From the NCBI GenBank assembly GCA_030917225.1, contig JAUPVD010000012.1, forward strand, positions 1 to 9,828: 9,828 nucleotides of DNA. Reading direction: 5' to 3'. Shown here in pieces: positions 1-5,530 of the stretch. The DNA is from Pseudomonadota bacterium (GTDB lineage Bacteria > Pseudomonadota > Gammaproteobacteria > Burkholderiales > Rhodocyclaceae). The translations under genes and the position numbers were made by a program. Each line of letters opens with the position of its first letter. Within the stretch, counting starts at the first letter, position 1. Under the pieces are notes generated by a model. That model saw only the letters and a program-made list of their open reading frames with translations. It did not search any database and was not told the origin of the DNA.

Positions 1-719
1 GCATCACTGAGCGCAGGCTTGAGCAGCGACAGGATCAGCAGGGTCAGCGTCGTACCGCGCATCAGCTTGCCGGAAGGCAGATGGTCGACATGGGAGATGC
101 GATGCACATGCGCCCACAGCCCCGCCAGCAGCAGGATTGGCAAGCCGATGTGAATGAAGACCAAGAGCGTGAAGAATCGGTCGTTGACCGAATCCGGGGC
201 GAGGAAGTTGCGTGCCGAGGGTGAGCTGAAGATGGGCAGCCAGTCCAGCAATTCGGTGGTGGCGACGGCCGAGAACTGGGCCAATTGGTCCCAGACGATC
301 CAGTAACCGCCAATGCCGCTGGCGAAGGCCAGCCAGATCAGCGGGATGCCGGTTATCCAGGAGTAAAAGCGGAAGCCCGTGTAGCGGCCATAGGCCCATT
401 CGCGGACGAGGTGCAGGCCCATGACCAGCATGAATCCATCCGAGGCATAGCGGTGCAGGCTGCGCAGGATGCCGCCGAGATACCATTGCTCGTCGGACAG
501 GTAGCCGATCGACGAATAAACCTGCTCGACGCCCGTGTCGAGAACGGCGTAGAGATACAAGCCGGTACCGACGATGATCCACAACAGAAACAGTCCGAGT
601 GCGCCGAGGTGACGCAGCGGGTTGTGTTTGCCGCCGAAAAATAGATCGAACGATTCCTCGCAGCGCAGAAACTGAGGCTGGACAATCCGGCGAAGAGGAG
701 TCGATGCTTCGATGCTCAA
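1..719 (-). CDS. Cytochrome b N-terminal domain protein, 3' end beyond window
   Basis: This is a membrane b-type cytochrome resembling the N-terminal half of cytochrome b/b6, likely carrying electrons between quinol and a periplasmic or oxidase partner. About 239 codons are visible with no stop before the window edge. Two bis-His pairs are seen, each 14 residues apart: H89/H103 (LHRYAS and GLHLVRE) and H190/H204 (FIHIGLP and WAHVHR), as expected for two stacked hemes in a four-helix bundle. Helices lie at about 38-58, 90-108, 121-141 and 183-204. No ATG or GTG occurs in frame after the upstream stop at 782-780, so the start is taken as TTG at 719, with no good Shine-Dalgarno. The gene sits 124 bases after the SCO gene but has its own promoter. 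No Rieske protein or cytochrome c1 is visible. The family is clear; the start and redox partner are not. Confidence 0.8.
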   Translation of the reverse strand, partial: MSIEASTPLRRIVQPQFLRCEESFDLFFGGKHNPLRHLGALGLFLLWIIVGTGLYLYAVLDTGVEQVYSSIGYLSDEQWYLGGILRSLHRYASDGFMLVMGLHLVREWAYGRYTGFRFYSWITGIPLIWLAFASGIGGYWIVWDQLAQFSAVATTELLDWLPIFSSPSARNFLAPDSVNDRFFTLLVFIHIGLPILLLAGLWAHVHRISHVDHLPSGKLMRGTTLTLLILSLLKPALSD

Positions 720-754
720 GGGCGCAGACCACGTTCTGATAAGGTGGATTATTA

Positions 755-803
755 GCGCATGATTATATTGGCCGATCGATCAATGTGACTTGACCCGCAT
801 CAA
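755..803 (-). promoter_or_regulatory. FNR/DNR-type box and -10 upstream of the cytochrome b gene
   Basis: Read on the minus strand, TTGATGCGGGTCAA (803-790) matches 9 of 10 defined bases of the Crp/Fnr-family consensus TTGAT-N4-ATCAA. A perfect TATAAT follows at 767-762. The box centre is 29.5 bases from the upstream edge of the -10, so a start near 755 would put the box at about -41.5. That is the classic position for a class II FNR-activated promoter. The leader before the TTG start would be about 35 bases. Whether FNR/ANR (oxygen) or DNR/NNR (nitric oxide) binds cannot be told from the box. Confidence 0.7.
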
Positions 804-843
804 TTTCAGCCGGAATAGGCTTGATGCCTGATTTTAAAGGTGT

Positions 844-1743
844 TCAGACGGCCGGAGGCGGGGTGCGGCGACGGTTTTTCCACATGTTCAGCGACATGAA
901 AATGAGGAAGCCGAGGAAGGTGATGAAGCCGGCGATCATGAAATAGACCGAGTAGTTGGTCCGATAGCGGCCAGTCACCGGGTCATAGACCGAACAGAGA
1001 ATGCGGACACGCTCCATCAGCTCCTTGACGGTGCTTACCTCTGGCGAAATGGCGGAGCCGGTGATCAGTAGCTTCAGCGGTTCGGCGAGATCCTTCGGCG
1101 TGAATTTTTCGCCATAAACCTGGCGAACGATACGGCCTTCGGCGTCGACCAGAGTGATCTGATTCAGGTGGTCGAAACCGGCAGGCGTGGCGACGAAACT
1201 GAAACCAAAATTCTGCGTAACGTCGGCGACCAGCGCTGGCGCCGGGCTCAGGAATTCCCAGTTGGGCAGGTCAAGTCCGTAACGCGTCGCAAAATCCTTC
1301 ATCGCCTGTGGCGAATCGAAGGGCTGGTTGAAACCGATGGTGACGATGTTGAAGCGTTCCGCCCCCATCACGCTGACCGTTTCAACAATCGCTTTTTGCA
1401 GGTTGCGGGTAGTGGTCGGGCAGACCTGGAAACAGGCGGTGTAGATGAAATTTACCAGCAGGGGCTTGCCCCGGAATTTCTTGAGTTCGACCGGCTGAGC
1501 ATTGCGGTCGAGCAGCACAAAATTGCCGACATCCCTGCCAATGGCCGCTTGCGAACGCTCGAAAGCGGACTTCTCGTCCAGGCTGGTCAGCGTCAGCGCG
1601 GAGTCCAGCGAGGTGGTCGGACGAGCAGTCAGTTTCGGCTTGTCCGAGGCCTCGTCAGCACTGGCAGCAAAGCCGTTCAGCAAGAGCAGGGTGGCGGAAA
1701 GAAGCAGTAGTTTCGCCGCACGGGCGATGGGGCGATGCATCAT
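844..1743 (-). CDS. SCO1/SenC-family copper assembly protein with C-terminal membrane anchor
   Basis: SCO proteins are periplasmic thioredoxin-fold factors that bind copper or reduce the CuA cysteines during oxidase assembly. This 299-aa protein has an N-terminal hydrophobic signal at about 10-28 (cleavage plausible near AASA-D). The SCO core at about 65-230 contains CFQVC (C104/C108) and the third copper ligand candidate H192 (FDHLNQ). A roughly 70-residue tail holds C250 and a membrane segment at about 264-287 followed by a basic end, so the C-terminus is probably anchored in the membrane. Typical SCO proteins are nearer 200 residues. It follows ctaB by 22 bases and is probably in the same transcript. 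The start is ATG-ATG without a clear ribosome binding site, so Met2 is an alternative. A SenC gene beside a Tyr-less B-like oxidase recalls the norSY-senC clusters of ammonia oxidisers. Confidence 0.85.
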   Translation of the reverse strand: MMHRPIARAAKLLLLSATLLLLNGFAASADEASDKPKLTARPTTSLDSALTLTSLDEKSAFERSQAAIGRDVGNFVLLDRNAQPVELKKFRGKPLLVNFIYTACFQVCPTTTRNLQKAIVETVSVMGAERFNIVTIGFNQPFDSPQAMKDFATRYGLDLPNWEFLSPAPALVADVTQNFGFSFVATPAGFDHLNQITLVDAEGRIVRQVYGEKFTPKDLAEPLKLLITGSAISPEVSTVKELMERVRILCSVYDPVTGRYRTNYSVYFMIAGFITFLGFLIFMSLNMWKNRRRTPPPAV

Positions 1744-1765
1744 CAGATATTTGTGCCGGTCTAAC

Positions 1766-2710
1766 TCAGAACTGGGCGTCGATGATTGCGCCGAGCAGCA
1801 CCAGCGTGAGCTGGATCAGCGAGGCATGGAAAGCGCCAAGTGCCGCCTTGCGGACGGGGTTGCGGGTCAGCAACCAGGTCTTCTGGATGAACAGTGCACC
1901 ACCGGCAACGGCGCTGGCCAGATAGATCAGGCCAAGCCCTAGAAAGGCGGGGAGCAGGGAGGCGGCGACGAGCGCCAGTGTGCTGTAAAAGATGACCTGT
2001 GCGGCGCGCTCGTTGCCGACGACCACCGGCAGCATGGGCACGCCGGCAGCGGCGTAGTCGTCCTTGCAGGCGATGGCCAGCGACCAGAAATGCGGGGGGG
2101 TCCAGAGGAACAGCACGAAAGCCAGTGCCAGTGGCACGGCGCCGATCTGCGGGTCAGCCGCAGTTGCACCTGCCAGCACGGCCCAACTGCCGGCCAGGCC
2201 GCCGAAGACAATGTTCAGCCAGGTCCGGCGCTTCAGCCAGACCGTGTAGACGACGGCATAGAAAAATGCGCCAAGGAAGACATAGAGTGCCGACCAGGCA
2301 TTCAGCGCCAGCCAGGCGGCACCGACCGAGGCTACCGTCAGTACGCCGATGACCAGCAGCCAGAACGGGCCATGCTTGATCTGGCCGGTAACGAAGGGGC
2401 GGTTCTTCGTCCGCGCCATCTTCGGGTCGAGATCCTTCTCGTAATACTGGTTGAAGGCCCCGGCAGCAGCCGAAGAAACAAGGACCGACAGCGTCAGCAC
2501 GACGAACTGCAGTGGTGTCAGGCTGGGGCCGGCGCCGACGGCGAGGCCGGCCAGCGCGGTAAAGGTGATGACAACCCCGATGCGCAGTTTGAAAAGTCCG
2601 AGGATGGCCCGGACGTAGGAACCGGAGGCGCTATGGTTGGGCGTCGTCGATTGCATGGGAATGATTGGGGAAGTCGCTTGAAGATGAATCGGGTTAATCG
2701 GGTTCTGCAT
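1766..2710 (-). CDS. ctaB: Protoheme IX farnesyltransferase (heme O synthase)
   Basis: CtaB/CyoE is an inner-membrane UbiA-family prenyltransferase that adds a farnesyl group to heme B to make heme O, the precursor of heme A. The protein is 314 aa and polytopic. The first Asp-rich motif is at 87-105: N87, D93, D95, then KMARTKNRP, the CyoE signature. The second conserved loop contains D-Y-A-A-A-G-V-P-M-L-P, typical of the family, and WTPPHFWSLA precedes it. The start at 2710 gives an N-terminal extension of about 30 residues. Met19 (codon at 2656) is an alternative, and neither has a strong ribosome binding site. It lies 103 bases after subunit I, separated by a strong hairpin, and 22 bases before the SCO gene. 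Its linkage implies that heme O or heme A is needed by the adjacent enzyme or by another oxidase in the cell. Confidence 0.93.
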   Translation of the reverse strand: MQNPINPIHLQATSPIIPMQSTTPNHSASGSYVRAILGLFKLRIGVVITFTALAGLAVGAGPSLTPLQFVVLTLSVLVSSAAAGAFNQYYEKDLDPKMARTKNRPFVTGQIKHGPFWLLVIGVLTVASVGAAWLALNAWSALYVFLGAFFYAVVYTVWLKRRTWLNIVFGGLAGSWAVLAGATAADPQIGAVPLALAFVLFLWTPPHFWSLAIACKDDYAAAGVPMLPVVVGNERAAQVIFYSTLALVAASLLPAFLGLGLIYLASAVAGGALFIQKTWLLTRNPVRKAALGAFHASLIQLTLVLLGAIIDAQF

Positions 2711-2753
2711 GTTCTGCTGGAACCTGCTAGAATCGGGCCTGGTGTCATTCCAA

Positions 2754-2804
2754 GCCTGATTCAGGCAGGCCCCGCGCCAGATGTTTGAGCATCTGGGCGC
2801 GGGG
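2754..2804 (-). terminator. Strong GC-rich hairpin between subunit I and ctaB
   Basis: Arms at 2770-2783 and 2790-2804 pair over 14 base pairs with one bulged C around a 6-base loop. The stem is very GC-rich and starts 10 bases after the subunit I stop. On the minus strand no U-run follows, so it is not a textbook intrinsic terminator. Partial termination or protection of the upstream mRNA end are both possible. Immediately beyond it is a smaller palindrome, GCCTGAATCAGGC (2766-2754 on the minus strand), which could extend the structure or be an operator. Confidence 0.5.
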
Positions 2805-2813
2805 AAACTGCGT

Positions 2814-4508
2814 TTAGCTAAGCAGCCAGACTTCGGACAGGTACTTCCAGTTCACGTAGTAGTACAGCACGAAGGCAACCAGCAGAGCCATGGCCAGAAC
2901 GACGGTGCCCGGAACTGCAACGTGGTCGCTACCGTGATGCGAGGCCGAAGCCGCCGGCGTTGCTGCCGGGATCGGGGTCGGCTTGTCGGACACGACGCCG
3001 CCATCAAGCTTCTCGCCGAACAGCAGCGAGCCAACGACGAGGACGATCCACAGTGCGCCGCCGATGATGGTGATGACGCCGAAGAAACCGGTCATGCCCA
3101 TCATCAGGTAAGCGGCACCCGGCCACTCATACTGGAACGGTGCGCCTGAGAAGGCCATGTCCCAGTGGCGACGCGAGACGCCCAGGGTGCCGGCACCCAT
3201 CATCACCAGGCCGGTGATCGACATGGCGATACCGAACAGGTACGGCTGGATCTGGCACAGCTTCGGCCAAATCATCTTGCGACGGAACAGCGTCGGCACC
3301 AGCAGGTAGGTCACCGCCATGAAGGCCAGCGTGGTACCCGTTACGACCGTGGTGTGGAAGTGGCCCGGAACGTAGTAGGTGTTGTGCATCAGCATGTTGA
3401 TCTGCTCGGTACCGAGAACGACACCGGAGATGCCGCCGAGGAAGCCGAAGCTGACCAGCGAGATGAACATGCCTGCAAACGCCGGGTTGCCCCACGGTGC
3501 CTTGCGCAGCCACTCGAACAGGCCATTGTTGAAGCCCTTGCGACGCATCGCTGCTTCAACAGCACCCGGAACGGTAAAGCCGTGGATCATCGAGGCCATG
3601 ACCGCGAAGTACATGAAGTACGACGTGTTCAGCACCTTCCACTCGGCGCTCATGCCCGGGTCGGACAGGAGGTGGTGGGCGGAAGCAAGCTGCAGGAACA
3701 GGATGTAGAGCAGGAACGCGCCGCGGGAAACCTTCTCCGACAGCGGCTTGGCGCCGATCACGATAGCCGGGATCAGGTACCAGATCGACACGTGTGCAGC
3801 AACGTTGATCTGCTGCGACGAGTGACCGAGTGCCCACCAGACCATGCGATACAGCTGCGCATCGATTTCCTTGATCAGGCCGACGGACCAGAGGAAGGTC
3901 GGGATCAGGATGCCGGCACCGGACAGGATGGTGAACACGGCGATGATGGTGGCGGTGAGCGCACCGAAGGTGACCATCGGGATCGAGCCGGTGTAGGTCT
4001 TGTCCTTCTTGGCGACAACCAGCGTGCCCATGAAGATGCCGCAACCGATCAGCGAACCGACGGCGACGAGGATCAGGCCGAGGTAGAAGTGCGGTGCAGC
4101 CTGCATCGGCACGTAGGACGTGAACATCACGCTCGACTCGCCCTGGAAGATGGCGACGTTGGTCATGATGCCGCCGATGACCATCAGCCAGAAGCCCAGC
4201 CAGCCCATTTTCGGTGTTGCCAGGCGGCAACGGAGCAGTGTGGACGAGGCGAAGTAGAGCACGGCCATCTCGAAGTGGAGAATCCACAGGAGCAGCATGT
4301 CAACGCCGTGAGCGGTCAGGATGGTGTAGAACTGGTCAGCCGGCAGCAGCTTGAAGGCCGGCCAGCGGGTCATGATGACGCCGAGGGCGCCGATGCCGCC
4401 GACGAGCAGCCAGAGCACGGCGACGACAGCGTTCCATTTCATCAGTTTTTCGGCGTGTGCCTCGAACTGTAGCCCGGACGCCGGGCAGGTGCGGTAAGTG
4501 GTTGCCAC
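2814..4508 (-). CDS. B-family-like heme-copper oxidoreductase subunit I lacking the active-site Tyr (candidate sNOR NorS)
   Basis: This is the catalytic membrane subunit of a cytochrome c oxidase or NO reductase, 564 aa with at least 12 helices. Visible ligands are H67 (TAHG) and H385 for low-spin heme, H383 (VPGHFH) for high-spin heme, and H229, H278 and H279 (SAHHLLSDPG) for CuB. The 49-residue gap from H229 to H278 equals that of Thermus ba3 (H233 to H282), and H383/H385 nearly match its H384/H386, so this is B-family-like. The position of ba3 Y237 is Gln233 (GHSSQQ). Six residues before H278, where C-family oxidases have Tyr, is Leu272. Without the cross-linked Tyr, NO reduction (sNOR type) is a serious possibility. 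A Pro/Ala/Ser/His-rich linker (about 505-530) leads to an extra C-terminal helix (about 531-552). The start is GTG after AAGGGG, 12 bases downstream of subunit II. Automated annotation probably calls it cytochrome c oxidase subunit I or cbb3-type. Confidence 0.92.
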   Translation of the reverse strand: MATTYRTCPASGLQFEAHAEKLMKWNAVVAVLWLLVGGIGALGVIMTRWPAFKLLPADQFYTILTAHGVDMLLLWILHFEMAVLYFASSTLLRCRLATPKMGWLGFWLMVIGGIMTNVAIFQGESSVMFTSYVPMQAAPHFYLGLILVAVGSLIGCGIFMGTLVVAKKDKTYTGSIPMVTFGALTATIIAVFTILSGAGILIPTFLWSVGLIKEIDAQLYRMVWWALGHSSQQINVAAHVSIWYLIPAIVIGAKPLSEKVSRGAFLLYILFLQLASAHHLLSDPGMSAEWKVLNTSYFMYFAVMASMIHGFTVPGAVEAAMRRKGFNNGLFEWLRKAPWGNPAFAGMFISLVSFGFLGGISGVVLGTEQINMLMHNTYYVPGHFHTTVVTGTTLAFMAVTYLLVPTLFRRKMIWPKLCQIQPYLFGIAMSITGLVMMGAGTLGVSRRHWDMAFSGAPFQYEWPGAAYLMMGMTGFFGVITIIGGALWIVLVVGSLLFGEKLDGGVVSDKPTPIPAATPAASASHHGSDHVAVPGTVVLAMALLVAFVLYYYVNWKYLSEVWLLS

Positions 4509-4520
4509 TATTATTTCCCC

Positions 4521-5060
4521 TTATTTCACGTAGATCCGGCCGAGCATCGTGTGGTGCCCGATGCCGCAGAATTCATTACAGACGATGGCGAAGGTGCCGG
4601 TCGAGGTCGGCGTCATCTTGACGACGTGCTCGTAACCCGGGATGACCTGGATGTTGATGTTCACCGGCTGCAGCGAGAAACCGTGGTTGTAGTCCATCGA
4701 CGACAGGTGGATCTTGTATTCCTTGCCCTTCTCGAGTTCAAGGATGGGGTACCAGTTCCACAGGCGGGCGATCAGGTAGCCATCACCACCGGCCGGAACC
4801 TTGACGACCGGGATTTCCTGGTCGGTTTCCTTGCGGATGGTATTTTCAGCGATGAACTTCTCGGCCTTGGCAGCAAACATTTCCGGCGTGGTCTTGTAGG
4901 CCTCGTTGGAAAGGTTCTGCTTGCCGTAAATGTGCCAGTAGATCATCATGACAAACATGATCATGCCCCAGACGAAAGCGATGCCGATCCAAGTCCACTC
5001 GGTCTTGTCGATCGACTCCTTCCACCAGAGCCGGTTCGACGGCGGCAGAATTGAACTCAT
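4521..5060 (-). CDS. Cytochrome c oxidase subunit II-like CuA protein (candidate NorY)
   Basis: This is the electron-entry subunit, taking electrons from a periplasmic cytochrome c or cupredoxin and passing them to subunit I. It is 179 aa with a single N-terminal membrane helix at about 22-42 and a periplasmic cupredoxin domain. A complete binuclear CuA site is present: H126 (DYNHGFSL), C161, E163, C165, H169 and M172 in CNEFCGIGHHTM. The spacing is identical to the Thermus ba3 CuA motif. The short, one-helix architecture is B-family-like rather than the two-helix A-family form. A good ribosome binding site (GAGGGAG) precedes the ATG. The gene sits 25 bases after the small subunit and 12 before subunit I, so all three are surely co-transcribed. 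CuA shows that the enzyme takes electrons from a soluble donor, unlike heme-c-containing cNOR. Confidence 0.93.
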   Translation of the reverse strand: MSSILPPSNRLWWKESIDKTEWTWIGIAFVWGMIMFVMMIYWHIYGKQNLSNEAYKTTPEMFAAKAEKFIAENTIRKETDQEIPVVKVPAGGDGYLIARLWNWYPILELEKGKEYKIHLSSMDYNHGFSLQPVNINIQVIPGYEHVVKMTPTSTGTFAIVCNEFCGIGHHTMLGRIYVK

Positions 5061-5085
5061 GTAGTTCTCCCTCTAATAGTTGAAA

Positions 5086-5232
5086 TTACTTGGCGAGCGG
5101 CGTATTCATGATGTCGATGATGCCCCAGAGGATGTAAATCACCCCGGGTGAGACGACACCGATAACCAACAAGAGAAAATGGTTGTCGAGCAGCTTCTGC
5201 ATGAACGGGATGTCGCTATCGTTTTCGGCCAT
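5086..5232 (-). CDS. 48-aa single-span small subunit of the heme-copper enzyme
   Basis: This small membrane protein of 48 aa is the first gene of the oxidase operon. It has an acidic N-terminus (MAENDSDIPF), one hydrophobic helix at about 18-41 (LDNHFLLLVIGVVSPGV and onward) and a short tail ending NTPLAK. The start at 5232 is chosen because GGAGGG lies 7 bases upstream; the longer reading from 5283 has no such site. By position and topology it is comparable to the single-helix subunit IIa of Thermus ba3 oxidase (34 aa), but I see no sequence signature that proves homology. A structural or assembly role within the complex is the best inference. Confidence 0.75.
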   Translation of the reverse strand: MAENDSDIPFMQKLLDNHFLLLVIGVVSPGVIYILWGIIDIMNTPLAK

Positions 5233-5298
5233 CTTGTTACCCTCCATCATTATTTGGCGCACGCGGCGCACTGTGAATTGCAAAAATAAAATCTTTTA

Positions 5299-5319
5299 CG
5301 GCACTTGGGCACAGTGCCG
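5299..5319 (-). other. Inverted repeat at the predicted start of the oxidase operon transcript
   Basis: CGGCACT at 5299-5305 and AGTGCCG at 5313-5319 form perfect 7-base arms around a 7-base spacer. The predicted transcription start (about 5316) falls inside one arm. On the minus strand the repeat is followed by a run rich in A and T (AAAAGATTTTATTTTT). It could be an operator overlapping the start site, a 5'-end RNA hairpin that stabilises or attenuates the message, or chance. Confidence 0.4.
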
Positions 5320-5365
5320 GGAAGGATACCTGCGTTTGGTGTGTTGGTGAATTGATCCACATCAA
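5316..5365 (-). promoter_or_regulatory. Perfect FNR/DNR box and candidate -10 of the oxidase operon
   Basis: TTGATCCACATCAA at 5352-5365 matches all ten defined bases of the Crp/Fnr-family consensus. On the minus strand TATCCT (5328-5323) is a 4/6 match to a -10, with its upstream edge 30.5 bases from the box centre. The start would be near 5316 and the box near -42.5, the expected placement for a class II activator. On the plus strand no -10 lies at the matching distance, so the box most likely serves the oxidase operon. The weak -10 fits a promoter that needs an activator. Confidence 0.7.
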
Positions 5366-5493
5366 GAACTCCGAAGCCTTCCAACACAAGCGTTTCCGCC
5401 CGATGGTGCGGCGAACTGACGCAGTGGGCTTGCGGCAAAGTGTCGCAGCGGGGTGGGGCGCATTGTCGCATGGAGCCGAAAGGCGGAAAAGTC

Positions 5494-5499
5494 TATAAT
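5494..5499 (+). promoter_or_regulatory. -10 element of ctaA
   Basis: A perfect TATAAT lies 31 bases before the ctaA ATG, giving a leader of roughly 25 bases from a start near 5506. At 17 bases upstream the hexamer TGGAGC matches only 3 of 6 bases of the -35 consensus. No FNR-type box is positioned for this promoter, so ctaA is probably expressed independently of the oxidase operon. Confidence 0.55.
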
Positions 5500-5530
5500 T
5501 CGCTTCCTTTTTATTGCCCCGGAAACGCCC

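Larger units (their letters stand above)
5233..5530. promoter_or_regulatory. Divergent control region between the oxidase operon and ctaA
   Basis: This 298-base gap holds no convincing gene. From left to right it contains the leader and ribosome binding site of the small subunit gene, an AT-rich tract (about 5280-5298), an inverted repeat (5299-5319), a weak minus-strand -10 (5328-5323), a perfect FNR/DNR box (5352-5365), and a perfect plus-strand -10 for ctaA (5494-5499). The stretch 5370-5490 shows nothing else I can support. Confidence 0.65.

Noticed and set aside
4..732. 242-codon minus-strand frame starting with GTG at 732
   Set aside because: The translation is Arg/Pro-rich noise. The neighbouring frame on the same strand encodes a clean cytochrome b with both bis-His pairs.
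3792..3794. H239 of subunit I as the real helix VI CuB ligand, with Y244 close by
   Set aside because: Only H229 gives the 49-residue spacing to the helix VII His pair seen in ba3 and sits in the conserved WW-x-x-GH context. H239 is ten residues on, and Y244 is at +5 rather than +4 from it.
3165..4472. 435-codon open frame on the plus strand opposite subunit I
   Set aside because: It is antisense to a gene with complete catalytic motifs, its translation is rich in D/R/Q/H without domain signals, and such mirror frames are common in GC-rich DNA.
5453..5530. N-terminal extension of CtaA from an upstream GTG
   Set aside because: The TATAAT promoter element lies inside this stretch, and the family N-terminus fits the ATG at 5531.
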